Assembly: GCF_004912135.1 (NCBI RefSeq)
Contig: NZ_STGU01000013.1
Coordinates: 1 to 64,000, forward strand
Direction of reading: 5' to 3'
Source: Rhizobium rosettiformans W3
Lineage (GTDB): Bacteria; Pseudomonadota; Alphaproteobacteria; Rhizobiales; Rhizobiaceae
DNA length: 64,000 nucleotides
Position 1 is the first letter of the stretch. Each line of letters starts with the position of its first letter. The notes below the pieces were generated by a model, which saw nothing but the letters and a program-made list of their open reading frames with translations, had not been told where the DNA came from and made no database searches. Shown piece by piece: positions 6,431 through 15,033 of the stretch. The position numbers were made by a program, and so were the translations under genes.

Positions 6431-8359
6431 ATGACCGCAAAAAACGCCAAAACCGCTATTATCTACGCACGCTACTCGACGGATCGACAGACAGATGTGT
6501 CCATCGAGACCCAGGTCGAACTGTGTCAAAACTTCATCGCAGACCGTGGGTGGCAGTTGCTCGACACTTACTCTGACAGAGCGATCAGCGGCTCCAACTA
6601 TCTGACCAGACCGGGCATCCAGCGCGTTCTGAACCGCATCAAGAGTAGCAAAGTGGATGTCGTTCTGTGCGTTACTGTCGACCGTGTCTCCCGCGACGCT
6701 GAGCACGGCAATGGATTCCTCAAGCGCCTTCGCTACAACAGCACCGAACTTTGGACGGTGCACGGCGGCTCTTCAGTCACCGACATTGAGATGGGCCTTC
6801 GCGCGACGCTGAGCCAGGAACTTGTCGAGCAAATTCGGTATAGGACGCGGGAGGGCATGAAGACCGCGGTCCGCCGAGGCAAGGCAACGACATGTCTTGC
6901 CTATGGGTACCGGATCAAACTCGAATATGATGCGCACGGAGAGCGCATTCCGGGTCTTCGCGAAGTCGACCCTGTACAAGCCGAGGTCGTACAGGAGATT
7001 TTCAGTTTATATGCCGACGGCGTATCTCCGAGTGCTATCGCAGTCGAACTGAACCGTAGAGGCATTCCGGGCCCGCGCGCGGCTGCGTGGCGTGACACCG
7101 CGATCCGTGGCCATGTGGACCGCGGGACCGGCATCCTGAACAATGAGCTCTACCTCGGCAGGGCTATATGGAACCGCCGCGAGTATCGTAAGAATCCGGA
7201 CACGGAACGCAGGATCGCTCGCCATAACGATAGCGACGATTGGGTCGTAGACGAACGCCCGGAACTGCGCATTATCCCCGACGATCTTTGGTCCGCCGTC
7301 AAGCGGCGGCAGTTAGGCGTCCGCGGCGAGTTTGAACGGACACTCTCTAATCCCCTAAACCGCACTCACCGTCCGAGCTATCTCCTGAGTGGACTGCTCG
7401 AATGTGCCGAGTGCGGCGGACCTTATGCCGTCATGGCTACAGGTCGGTATGGCTGTACCAACCATAAAAAGAAGATCCCCCTGGATGTTCTTGGCGGAGC
7501 CTGTTGCAGCAATCACAAGACGATCCTCCGCAGGGAACTCGAGGACCGTATCCTCACATCCATCCCTGCCGCTTTAGTACACATGGACGTGTTTCGCCGG
7601 ACCGTGGACAAGGTCCTGCAAAGTGAACTCGCGGAGCAGAAGACTGCAGCCCATCAAACCCAGGACATCGCCGCCGCTCTCGAGCGCAACAGGCGCGAGC
7701 AAGAAGGCATCGTCGCCCAGATGTCTCAACGAGCGGCTGAAGGCCGACGGCCCAACGCTGCCTTAGACGACCGGCTCGACAGGCTCGACGACGAACGGGA
7801 AGCACTGGAGCGGCAGCTGGCAAGCGCGCCATCGATGGATAAGCCCGTCAGCGATGCAGAACGCCTTGCAGCTCTACGCGACGAGATCAACGAAGACACA
7901 GTCCGCACCGTGATACACGCCATGCTTTACATGATGCGCGATCACGCTGATCCCCAGACCAAGCAGCCGCTGATCGGCATCATCCGCCAGCTCATACAGA
8001 AAGTCGTCATTGCCAGTACACCGGGCCGTCAACCGCCGGCGCTGGAGGTGCATGGCCGCATCGCATCCATCCTGGCCGCCATGGAGACCGCGCAAATCAT
8101 GGAAGCAAAGTTCAAGGCAATGGTGGATCAGGATGTGCTGGCGCGTCAGCTGTCCGGGGAACTCGACACGGAGGACAAAAAACAAAAGCTCCTCGCGGGT
8201 TACGCAGAGGAGCTTTCAAGGAAGCGACTTGAATGGCAGCAGATTCAAGTCTCAGTGGTTGCGGGGGCAGGATCTAATCTTTACTTGCTGCCCGAGCAAG
8301 TAAAGATGGTTGCGGGGACGGGCAGCCATCATAACTTGCTCTTCGAAACAGCTGCATAA
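6431..8359 (+). CDS. Large serine recombinase (resolvase/invertase family)
   Basis: 642 aa. The N-terminal resolvase domain begins IIYARYSTDRQ, with the nucleophile Ser16 and the conserved Arg residues around it. A recombinase DNA-binding domain follows (about 170-300), then a zinc-ribbon with Cys325, Cys328 and Cys342, then a coiled-coil-rich region (about 400-480). This is the layout of phage or ICE integrases and transposon recombinases of the phiC31/TnpX type. It should catalyse site-specific integration and excision of the element that carries block 1. The last 35 codons include AGAGSN and AGTGSH segments that arise from tRNA-3'-end-like DNA (see the repeats), a pattern common where a recombinase gene abuts its attachment site. 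No second recombinase is present. Confidence 0.9.
   Translation: MTAKNAKTAIIYARYSTDRQTDVSIETQVELCQNFIADRGWQLLDTYSDRAISGSNYLTRPGIQRVLNRIKSSKVDVVLCVTVDRVSRDAEHGNGFLKRLRYNSTELWTVHGGSSVTDIEMGLRATLSQELVEQIRYRTREGMKTAVRRGKATTCLAYGYRIKLEYDAHGERIPGLREVDPVQAEVVQEIFSLYADGVSPSAIAVELNRRGIPGPRAAAWRDTAIRGHVDRGTGILNNELYLGRAIWNRREYRKNPDTERRIARHNDSDDWVVDERPELRIIPDDLWSAVKRRQLGVRGEFERTLSNPLNRTHRPSYLLSGLLECAECGGPYAVMATGRYGCTNHKKKIPLDVLGGACCSNHKTILRRELEDRILTSIPAALVHMDVFRRTVDKVLQSELAEQKTAAHQTQDIAAALERNRREQEGIVAQMSQRAAEGRRPNAALDDRLDRLDDEREALERQLASAPSMDKPVSDAERLAALRDEINEDTVRTVIHAMLYMMRDHADPQTKQPLIGIIRQLIQKVVIASTPGRQPPALEVHGRIASILAAMETAQIMEAKFKAMVDQDVLARQLSGELDTEDKKQKLLAGYAEELSRKRLEWQQIQVSVVAGAGSNLYLLPEQVKMVAGTGSHHNLLFETAA
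8256..8322. repeat. Two tRNA-3'-end-like direct repeats in the recombinase tail
   Basis: TGGTTGCGGGGGCAGG (8256-8271) and TGGTTGCGGGGACGGG (8307-8322) are direct repeats 51 bp apart. The sequence resembles the reverse complement of a tRNA 3' end (TGGT, acceptor arm, start of the T-arm), but no complete tRNA can be folded. This is a candidate attachment-site remnant. Confidence 0.45.
8278..8306. repeat. Perfect 12-bp inverted repeat inside the recombinase 3' end
   Basis: TCTTTACTTGCT (8278-8289), loop GCCCG, AGCAAGTAAAGA (8295-8306). It lies exactly between the two tRNA-like direct repeats. In RNA it would form a stable stem; in DNA it could be a recombinase or accessory-protein site. Confidence 0.6.
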
Positions 8360-8472
8360 CCTACTCGTGGGTGACCTATTGCGCGCTGTATCCGTCAATT
8401 TTTCGAACGGAAGCGACAACCTTCGCGGAGCAAATCGATGCGTCCAGTTTCATTACCCTGCCTGCGCCAGAG

Positions 8473-9441
8473 TTAAGTCCGAGCGAGCATAAGGTAGGCG
8501 AAGTAAGCTATGTAGCAACCGACAAATGCTGCCCCTTCGGCCCGCGACAGAGTTCTGCCCGTGAGGAAGGCTGGAACGCAAAGCACAGTTGCCGCAGCCA
8601 TAACAGGAATGTCGACGGCGATGAGCGTTCTTTCCACGGTGATCGCTTCGCTCGGAACCAGCATCGTCAGCCCAAGAATGACTGCAATATTATAGACACT
8701 GCTGCCCAAAAGATTGCCTACCGCGATCTCGCGCTCATTGCGTACGGTCGAGACGATTGTCGTGATCAGTTCAGGGCTCGATGTGCCGATTGCAACTATG
8801 GTCAGTCCGATAAGAGCTTCGGAGACCTCCAACCTGCGAGCAAGATCGGAGGATCCCCATACGAGCCAATCCGCGCCTATTGTGATGACCGCAATACCAC
8901 CAATCATGACGGCGACGTTCAACCATCCGCTCCGCGGAGCGTCGCGCATCGGGCGTGGCAGGACTGGCAACTCTTTGTCGGGTGGCGAACTTCTTAAGCG
9001 CGCGCTTCGAACGACCAGGACGATATAGCCGATACCACCAAGCAGGAACACAAGGCCCTCGGCTCTCGACAGATAACCATCAGCTGCAAACACCCAGAAC
9101 GCCAGTGCGGCGGCTATCATTGCAGGGAGTTCAAGCCCAACGGAGACCGGTTCCAAAACAACGGGCCGAGCGATAGCACATAGTCCAAGGATGAACAGCA
9201 GACCGAAGGTGTTGGTGCCGGCGATGTTCCCGACGACCAACCCTCCTTCTCCCGTCAACGCGGCATTGATGCCCACCGCCAGCTCAGGTGTGCTTGTCCC
9301 GATCGCAACAAATGTGAGCCCGATGACGAGCGGGGATATGCTCAGCCGGCGCGCGAGCGTCGACCCGCTGCGCACCAGTATATCCGCTCCGCCGACCAAA
9401 GCGAGGAGGCCAAGCGCGCACCAGAGAATTGCGGCCGTCAA
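8473..9441 (-). CDS. Calcium/sodium (cation/Ca2+) antiporter, CaCA/YrbG family
   Basis: 322 aa integral membrane protein with about ten hydrophobic segments in two homologous halves. Each half carries the family alpha-repeat: IGTSTPEL in the first and IGTSSPEL in the second, whose Glu residues coordinate cations. Each is followed by GTN/GSS-type motifs (VGNIAGTNTF, VGNLLGSSVYN). It should exchange Ca2+ or other cations against Na+ or H+ across the inner membrane. It is the last gene of the minus-strand NQR group, 70 nt after the nitroreductase gene. The pairing with a Na+-pumping NQR would let a sodium gradient drive it; that link is inferred. It converges on the serine recombinase with a 113-nt gap in which nothing is recognised. 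Confidence 0.88.
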   Translation of the reverse strand: MTAAILWCALGLLALVGGADILVRSGSTLARRLSISPLVIGLTFVAIGTSTPELAVGINAALTGEGGLVVGNIAGTNTFGLLFILGLCAIARPVVLEPVSVGLELPAMIAAALAFWVFAADGYLSRAEGLVFLLGGIGYIVLVVRSARLRSSPPDKELPVLPRPMRDAPRSGWLNVAVMIGGIAVITIGADWLVWGSSDLARRLEVSEALIGLTIVAIGTSSPELITTIVSTVRNEREIAVGNLLGSSVYNIAVILGLTMLVPSEAITVERTLIAVDIPVMAAATVLCVPAFLTGRTLSRAEGAAFVGCYIAYFAYLMLART

Positions 9442-9471
9442 GGCTTGTGTCTCTGCAGAAGCACCGGATAT

Positions 9472-9492
9472 GCGGCAAGGCCTGCATGCCGC
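9472..9492 (-). other. Small hairpin between nitroreductase and antiporter genes
   Basis: GCGGCA (9472-9477) and TGCCGC (9487-9492) pair perfectly around a 9-nt loop. No U-tract follows. It may be a processing or attenuation point inside the transcript. Confidence 0.3.
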
Positions 9493-9511
9493 TCTATGAC
9501 CACGCTCCGGA

Positions 9512-10174
9512 TCAGCCGATTTCGCCTAAGGGCTGGATATATGTCACCGAAAGATGATCCGGGAACTTCAGCGCTGTTTTAATAGCTTCGCGGTCCACCG
9601 TACCGAGGAGGCATGTGCCGAGCCCTTCGGCAGCGCAGAACAGATAGACGTTCTGGGCCATGATGGCTGAGTTGACGCGTGCGGCGATAACCAGTTCTTC
9701 GGGCGCAGACTTGGCCAGGTCACCGGCGGCAGCGGCAAGTTTCTCGGCATCAGAGACATAGATCAGCACCACGGGCGCCCTGCGTACGAAAGCCGTGGGG
9801 CTGACATCCGCGCGAATATCTGTATCGGCCACTTTGTTGAGAGCGTTTGCCACGGGGTCGTAGAGACTGACGCCATCTTCCAGCGCGACGTAGATATCGA
9901 CGTTCTTCGCACCGTGCCAGGCGGGCGCTGTGCGTCCATCACCGTCCGCGCGGTTGACACCATTGGCCGCCCACAGTGCTTCGAGCACCTTTTCGCGCGC
10001 AACGTCACCACGCCCGAAGCGCTTGGTAGAGCGGCGCTGTTTCAGGGCTTCCTGCACGGAGACGGTTGCAGCGCCGCCGGAGGCCACCTGCGCATTGGCT
10101 GTCCCGACGATACCTGCGGACGCTGCCGCACTGGTTCCTGCGAGAAACAATCTTCTGGAGAGCTGTCGTGTCAT
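9512..10174 (-). CDS. Tat-exported nitroreductase-family protein
   Basis: 220 aa from the ATG at 10174. The start gives a twin-arginine signal (SRRLFLAG, then a hydrophobic Ala/Gly stretch ending in TANAQ), so the protein is probably exported folded with cofactor. The mature part shows nitroreductase features: the FMN-binding RRSTKRF near the N-terminus, a central ARVNSAIMAQN segment, and EGLGTCLLGTV near the C-terminus. Periplasmic members of this FMN family are uncommon, and the substrate is unknown. It lies 31 nt after the CBS gene in the NQR transcript, and ApbE-dependent periplasmic flavin chemistry occurs in the same operon, so a redox role outside the membrane is plausible. Longer upstream starts would hide the signal and are rejected. 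Confidence 0.82.
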   Translation of the reverse strand: MTRQLSRRLFLAGTSAAASAGIVGTANAQVASGGAATVSVQEALKQRRSTKRFGRGDVAREKVLEALWAANGVNRADGDGRTAPAWHGAKNVDIYVALEDGVSLYDPVANALNKVADTDIRADVSPTAFVRRAPVVLIYVSDAEKLAAAAGDLAKSAPEELVIAARVNSAIMAQNVYLFCAAEGLGTCLLGTVDREAIKTALKFPDHLSVTYIQPLGEIG

Positions 10175-10205
10175 GATATCGGTCCTTTTCTTTTCCGGGG
10201 CTTTG

Positions 10206-10601
10206 TTATGTCCACTGCCGTGAAAGGGCGTTGAGGACGTCGGTACGGCTGATCTGGCCGACAAGTCGGCCATGGCGGGTGACGGGGAACCGCCGGTACG
10301 AGCTTGCGACAAAGCGCTCACACGCTTCGACGATGTCGATACCCGCATCGAGCGTCTCGAGTTCGGTGCTCATATAGTCGGCGACACTGCCACCCCATTG
10401 TTTGTAGTAGGAGGCGTTGAGTGCGGCCTTCAGGCAATCGCGTTTGGACAGAACGCCGACGAGATCGCCGGCGCCGTCGATGACGCATGCACCCGACACG
10501 CCGTTTTGCATGAGCACGGACACGGCCCGTACTATCTCCATGTCCGGCGTTAGCGTGATCAGGTCCGTGCGCATATGATCGGCGACCGTGTCGAGTTTCA
10601 T
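10206..10601 (-). CDS. Two-CBS-domain protein
   Basis: 131 aa from the ATG at 10601, which overlaps the nqrM stop as ATGA. Two tandem CBS domains are visible: DHMRTDLITLTPDMEI...GVLSKRDCL and DYMSTELETLDAGIDI...ISRTDVL. Such free-standing pairs bind adenine nucleotides (AMP, ATP, NAD or SAM) and act as energy sensors for a partner protein. The position between nqrM and the nitroreductase suggests it senses energy or redox state for the NQR group. The target is not known. Longer upstream starts overlap nqrM and are unlikely. Confidence 0.85.
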   Translation of the reverse strand: MKLDTVADHMRTDLITLTPDMEIVRAVSVLMQNGVSGACVIDGAGDLVGVLSKRDCLKAALNASYYKQWGGSVADYMSTELETLDAGIDIVEACERFVASSYRRFPVTRHGRLVGQISRTDVLNALSRQWT

Positions 10602-10759
10602 GTCCCGCTTCCTTCGGATCGTTCGCAAGCATGGCATTTGCCGCCGCAGGCCGCGCCGCCGCACGATCCCTTGAGCGGTGCGCGGCCGGCAAAAAGGCCG
10701 GCGGCCAGCGCGAGCATGGCAAGCCCGGTCAGAAGAACAGCGGCGAAAATGGTCTGCAT
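10598..10759 (-). CDS. nqrM: NqrM, Na+-NQR maturation factor
   Basis: 53 aa. One N-terminal membrane helix is followed by PLKGSCGG and three further Cys residues (C33, C38, C42, C45). This matches NqrM (formerly DUF539), a small membrane protein whose four cysteines are needed to deliver iron to the Fe site between NqrD and NqrE. The chosen ATG (10759) follows the apbE stop by 4 nt. An upstream frame extension would run into apbE and lacks a helix. Its presence argues that the adjacent NQR is assembled as a functional metalloflavoprotein, even though the NqrB flavin site is missing. Confidence 0.85.
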   Translation of the reverse strand: MQTIFAAVLLTGLAMLALAAGLFAGRAPLKGSCGGAACGGKCHACERSEGSGT

Positions 10760-10763
10760 GGCT

Positions 10764-11738
10764 TTATGCCCTCCCCTGGTCGATGAACAACCTGTTGGCT
10801 CTGGCCTTAAGACCTCCCGCCTCGCGAAGCAGATAAAGCGCGGGCAGACGGTTGGCGGAGGCGAATGCAAGGCCGCCTTCAGGACCCATTACCAGAAGGG
10901 CGGTCGCAAACGCGTCGGCCTCCAGCGCTGTCGGGGCCAGAACGGAAACCGAGGCGACGCTGTTGCGAACCGGCTCTCCGGTTGCGGGATCGATCGTATG
11001 ACTGTAGCGGCGGCCCGCGATCTCATAGGCATTGATCGCATCGCCCGAGGTCGCCATCGCCACGCCTGTCAGGGGAAGCGTCGTGTGGACACCGGTGCGA
11101 AGCGGGTCCGCAATGCCGACGCGCCATGGACGGCCGTCAGGGCGCGCACCGAAACCATAGACTTCGCCACCCACCTCGATCAGGAAACTCGGCAGCCCTT
11201 GATCTCTCAGGTGTCCTGCAAGCCGGTCGACGGCGTAGCCCTTGGCTATGCCGCACAGATCGAGCGAAAGTTCCGGCTCTGCTTTGGAGAGGCCTTCGGC
11301 ACTGACGGCAAAAGCGGTGTAGCGACCGGACCGCCCGGCAGCGATCGGCCCGAAACCGTAACGATGGACAGCGGGCCCGACGGCCGGATCGAACGCGCCG
11401 CCGGTCAATCGCGCAATCTCGAGTGCCTTGCTAGCAACCGTCCGAAGCGGCTCGGAGGCTGCGAACGGTGTGATTTCCGAACGGCTGTTGAAGCGCGAAA
11501 GCTCCGAACCCGCACGAAACGGGCTCATCGAATGATCGATCCCGGCCAGTAAGTGCCGGAGATCCGCGCCAATCTTGCGGGCATCGGCATCGGCCGGAAC
11601 GGTGACCTGCCATCGTGTGCCGAAAGCGCGCCCGGAGATGCGCGTGAGATCATCGGCACCGGCTCGGGCCAAAGACGGCAAGGACATCAGTCCGGCCAGG
11701 GCTCCCAGTCCAAATACGATCTCGCGCCTTGTCGTCAT
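10764..11738 (-). CDS. apbE: FAD:protein FMN transferase ApbE
   Basis: 324 aa. The start at 11738 gives a Tat-like signal (TTRREIVFGLGALAG...SLARA) for export. The ApbE fold is clear: GRAFGTRWQVTV near the N-terminus, DLCGIAKGYAVDRL in the centre, FLIEVGGEVYGFG, and YSHTIDPATGEPV toward the C-terminus. ApbE cleaves FAD and attaches FMN to Thr or Ser in SGA(T/S) motifs of NqrB/NqrC and RnfG/RnfD. Here the visible substrate is NqrC; NqrB has no such motif. It lies 4 nt after nqrF and 4 nt before nqrM. Confidence 0.9.
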   Translation of the reverse strand: MTTRREIVFGLGALAGLMSLPSLARAGADDLTRISGRAFGTRWQVTVPADADARKIGADLRHLLAGIDHSMSPFRAGSELSRFNSRSEITPFAASEPLRTVASKALEIARLTGGAFDPAVGPAVHRYGFGPIAAGRSGRYTAFAVSAEGLSKAEPELSLDLCGIAKGYAVDRLAGHLRDQGLPSFLIEVGGEVYGFGARPDGRPWRVGIADPLRTGVHTTLPLTGVAMATSGDAINAYEIAGRRYSHTIDPATGEPVRNSVASVSVLAPTALEADAFATALLVMGPEGGLAFASANRLPALYLLREAGGLKARANRLFIDQGRA

Positions 11739-11742
11739 GCTC

Positions 11743-12963
11743 CTAGATCCCGAAATCGTCATTGAAGATGCTCTCGCTCTCCACACCGCATTCATCGAGC
11801 ATCGCGTAGATGGCCTCGATCATGAGCGGAGGGCCGCACAGATAATATTCGCAGTCCTCCGGCGCCGGGTGATCCTTCAGATAGGCGCGGAAGACGACAT
11901 CATGGACAAAGCCTAACTCACCGTCCCAGGGGTCGTTTCTGGCTGGTTCGGAGAGGGCTGGCACCCAGCGGAAGTTCTCATGACGCCGGGCAAGCTCGTC
12001 GAATTCGTCGGCGTAGAACAGTTCGCCACGGCTTCGCGCGCCGTACCAGAAGCTGATCTTGCGGCGGCTTCCCTGACGCTCGAGCATGTCCGTTATGATG
12101 GCGCGCAAGGGCGCCATGCCGACGCCGCCGCCGATAAACACCATCTCGCGCCCGGTATCCTGCGCCCCGAAGTGACCATACGGGCCCGCCACTTCGATCG
12201 GGTCGCCCTCGCGCAGACCGAACAGCCATGACGAGACGATGCCGGGAGGTGCATGCGGTTTGGCTGGCGGTGGCGTGGCCAGACGGATGTTGAGCACGAT
12301 CATGCCGACATCCTTGGGTCGGCTGGCAACCGAATAGGCGCGAGAGACGGGCTGAGGGCTTTGCGACGAGAGCTTGTCAATTCCGAGTTTTTTCCATTCG
12401 GCGGCATGCTGCGGTTCAAGCGCGATGCCGGAGAAGTCGAGACGATAGGCCGGTGCGGTGACCTGCACGAAATTGCCCGCACGAAAGTCGAATTCCGCGC
12501 CCTCCGGCAAGGCGAGCACGATTTCCTTGATCAAAGGCGTGACACTGCGCGACGATGCCACGCGGCAGTTCATCGTGGTGATGCCGAGCACCTCGTCCGG
12601 GACGGTGACGGCGAGGTCGTTTCGCACCACGATCTGGCAGGCGAGCCGCATTCCAGCCCGAACGTCGGCAGGAGAAAGCCGGGCGCGTTCCGTCGGCAAC
12701 GGCTCTCCCGTACCCGTGACGCCGCTGACGCGGCACAGGCCGCACGTTCCCGCGCCGGCGCAGCCCGAGGGCACGGCGATGCCGTTGGAATTCAAAATAT
12801 CGAGAAGCTTGAAATTCGCCAGAGCGCCAATCTCACGCCCGCCGTTAACGGTGACCGCCACGGGTCGCGACGGCAGCAGATACTCCCGAACCTTATGGAC
12901 AACGGCTGCCAGCGCGACGAGCAGCAAGGAAATGAAGCCGATGCCGAGCAGGATCTCCGTCAT
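11743..12963 (-). CDS. nqrF: Na+-translocating NADH:quinone reductase subunit F
   Basis: 406 aa. One N-terminal transmembrane helix anchors a 2Fe-2S ferredoxin domain with C68, C74, C77 and C109 ([10 protein letters not shown] plus a downstream Cys). An FAD-binding segment RAYSVAS and an NADH-binding segment ([11 protein letters not shown], then CGPPLM near the C-terminus) follow. It is the cytoplasmic entry point that takes electrons from NADH. Length and order match canonical NqrF. The gene overlaps nqrE by 4 nt (ATGA). All cofactor ligands are retained, so electron input should be normal. Confidence 0.95.
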   Translation of the reverse strand: MTEILLGIGFISLLLVALAAVVHKVREYLLPSRPVAVTVNGGREIGALANFKLLDILNSNGIAVPSGCAGAGTCGLCRVSGVTGTGEPLPTERARLSPADVRAGMRLACQIVVRNDLAVTVPDEVLGITTMNCRVASSRSVTPLIKEIVLALPEGAEFDFRAGNFVQVTAPAYRLDFSGIALEPQHAAEWKKLGIDKLSSQSPQPVSRAYSVASRPKDVGMIVLNIRLATPPPAKPHAPPGIVSSWLFGLREGDPIEVAGPYGHFGAQDTGREMVFIGGGVGMAPLRAIITDMLERQGSRRKISFWYGARSRGELFYADEFDELARRHENFRWVPALSEPARNDPWDGELGFVHDVVFRAYLKDHPAPEDCEYYLCGPPLMIEAIYAMLDECGVESESIFNDDFGI

Positions 12964-13562
12964 AGCACGCGCACTCCCACAAAGGCGGAGAACGCCATGG
13001 ACAGGAGACCGGTGACGATGAAAGCAATGCCGAGGCCCTGCAATCCTTCGGGGACATTGGCATAGCGCAGCCTCTCGCGGATCGCCGCGAGCGCGACGAT
13101 GGCCAGCGCCCAGCCGATCCCGGTGCCGATCCCATAGACCGTGCTTTCAGTGAGATCATATTGCCGCTCGACCATGAACAGACTGCCGCCGATAATGGCG
13201 CAGTTGATGGCGAGCAGCGGCAGGTAGATGCCAAGCGCGCCGTAGAGGGCGGGCACGTAACGATCGAGCAGCATCTCGATGATCTGCACCATCGCCGCGA
13301 CGATGCCGATGAAGGTGATCAGCCGCATGAAACCGAGATCGACATCCGGCAGCCCCATCCACGCGAGCGCCCCGGCACTCAGGATATAGGCGTGCAGCAG
13401 GTAGTTCACCGGCACGCTGAGCGATTGCACGACGATCATCGCAACACCCACGCCGAAGGCTGTTTCCACGCGCTTGGAGACGGCGAGGAAGGTGCACATG
13501 CCGAGGAAGAAGGACAGCGCGAGGTTTTCTTCGAAAATGGAGCGCTGGAACAGTTCGATCAT
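12960..13562 (-). CDS. nqrE: Na+-translocating NADH:quinone reductase subunit E
   Basis: 200 aa, six hydrophobic helices. The two cysteines that with NqrD ligate the membrane Fe centre are present ([11 protein letters not shown] and [10 protein letters not shown]). The sequence and length agree with NqrE/RnfA-type subunits. It overlaps nqrD by 4 nt and nqrF by 4 nt. Confidence 0.94.
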   Translation of the reverse strand: MIELFQRSIFEENLALSFFLGMCTFLAVSKRVETAFGVGVAMIVVQSLSVPVNYLLHAYILSAGALAWMGLPDVDLGFMRLITFIGIVAAMVQIIEMLLDRYVPALYGALGIYLPLLAINCAIIGGSLFMVERQYDLTESTVYGIGTGIGWALAIVALAAIRERLRYANVPEGLQGLGIAFIVTGLLSMAFSAFVGVRVL

Positions 13563-14218
13563 GTCTCAGTCGTCCTTTGCTGCTCGCGCAACTCGAATTC
13601 AGGCGCTTCCCTCTGGCCCCGGCGCAGGCTGCGAACAGCCCAGACCAGAAGGCCAAGGATGATGAATGCGCTCGGCGCGAGCAGCATAAGACGGAGTGGC
13701 TGGTACCAGCCACCGTCGGCCACGAGTGGCAGCAGGCCGACGCCGAACAGGCTTCCGGCGCCGAACAACTCGCGGATGGCGGCGACAGTGAGCAGCACCA
13801 GGCTGTAGCCGAGTGCATTGCCGACGCCATCCACGATGCTGGGAACGACCGGATTGTGCAGCGCATAGGCTTCGGTGCGCCCGAGCACGATGCAGTTCGT
13901 GGCAATCAACGAGACAAACACCGTCAGCCGCTGGCTCATCTCATAGGCAAAAGCCTGCAACATCTGGTCGGCGACGATGACCAGCGAGGCGATGATGGTG
14001 ATCTGCAGGATGATGCGCACGGAGGACGGGATGTGTCGGCGGATGGCGCTGATGACGCCTGCCGACAGGCCGAGCACGACGGTCAGGGCGATCGACATGG
14101 TGAGAGCGGTGGACATCGATGTCGTGACCGCCAGTGCCGAGCAGATGCCGAGGATATGGACGGTGACGGGGTTCTTGTCGATGAGCGGATCTGTCAGGTT
14201 GCGGAAAGGGATAGTCAT
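13559..14218 (-). CDS. nqrD: Na+-translocating NADH:quinone reductase subunit D
   Basis: 219 aa, six hydrophobic helices, homologous to NqrE in inverted topology. It contains the paired Fe-site cysteines (LGICSALAV and ATNCIVLGR). The short charged C-terminal tail is normal. Overlaps on both sides (4 nt each) place it in one translational unit with nqrC and nqrE. Confidence 0.94.
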   Translation of the reverse strand: MTIPFRNLTDPLIDKNPVTVHILGICSALAVTTSMSTALTMSIALTVVLGLSAGVISAIRRHIPSSVRIILQITIIASLVIVADQMLQAFAYEMSQRLTVFVSLIATNCIVLGRTEAYALHNPVVPSIVDGVGNALGYSLVLLTVAAIRELFGAGSLFGVGLLPLVADGGWYQPLRLMLLAPSAFIILGLLVWAVRSLRRGQREAPEFELREQQRTTET

Positions 14219-15033
14219 TCGATCTCGCCTTTCTTCAGCCTGTCGAGAAACGGCCCGAAGCCGTGCTCGCCCATCCAGAATTCGAGCATGTCCGAGATCG
14301 CATAGCTCGTGACGCTGGCGCCGGAGATGCCGTCGACTTCATTGGGGCCGCTGGCATTGCCGCGCACCACGGAAATGGCGAAATCGCCATCGTCGAAGAT
14401 GCGCTTGCCTGCCCATTGCGCCTGCCAACCGTCCTCGGCGACGCGGGCGCCGAGGCCGGGCGTCTCACCCTGCTCATAAACCGTGAAGGCGGCAACGGTG
14501 TCGAGATCGGCCTCCAGCGCCAGATAGGCCCGGATGGTCGACTGGTAGCCGGCGCCGCGGACCGGAAGCACAACGAGCGCCAGTTCCTCGCCGCGGCGCA
14601 GAAGATAGACAAGCGCGTGGTTTTCGCGGCGGCTGAGACCAGCGAGGTCGTCAGCGCGCGGCAGGGCCGAACTTCGCTCTGCGTCCGCCGCCGCCGCTCG
14701 TTGATCGAAGCTTCCCGGATCGACATCGGCGGCGACCGTTCCGCTTGCGAGGTCGATGACGAGCGTTTCGACGCCGCTTGCGCCAGATTCCTTCAATATC
14801 TCCCCGATGCCCGGAACGTTTTCCAGCATCTGCACCATGCGGCCCTGTTGCTGGGCGACGATATTGGCCTGCTGGATCGGCCGCAGGACGACCGCTGCGA
14901 TGGAGACGGTAAAGCCGCAGCCAATGGCCACCAGAAGCGACATGCCGATCGTCTTGACGCCATCGGTGTTCGGACGGTTCAGAAAGCGGCGCCACATGCC
15001 CGGGCGCGGGCTGGGAGGACGAGCGTCAGCCAT
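14215..15033 (-). CDS. nqrC: Na+-translocating NADH:quinone reductase subunit C, SGAS variant
   Basis: 272 aa. One N-terminal helix is followed by a periplasmic FMN-binding domain. The flavinylation motif near the C-terminus reads DGISGASVTS (234-243). The usual residue in SGAT, a Thr, is Ser240 here. Ser at this position is compatible with ApbE chemistry but is not the common form. The final EFW-GEHGFGPFL region is typical. It overlaps nqrB by 8 nt. Expected role: accepts electrons from the Fe centre through a covalent FMN. Confidence 0.92.
   Translation of the reverse strand: MADARPPSPRPGMWRRFLNRPNTDGVKTIGMSLLVAIGCGFTVSIAAVVLRPIQQANIVAQQQGRMVQMLENVPGIGEILKESGASGVETLVIDLASGTVAADVDPGSFDQRAAAADAERSSALPRADDLAGLSRRENHALVYLLRRGEELALVVLPVRGAGYQSTIRAYLALEADLDTVAAFTVYEQGETPGLGARVAEDGWQAQWAGKRIFDDGDFAISVVRGNASGPNEVDGISGASVTSYAISDMLEFWMGEHGFGPFLDRLKKGEIE

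Noticed and set aside
8256..8330. A complete tRNA gene on the minus strand
   Set aside because: Only the 3' acceptor/T-arm-like bases match. The T-arm does not pair and no anticodon arm is present.
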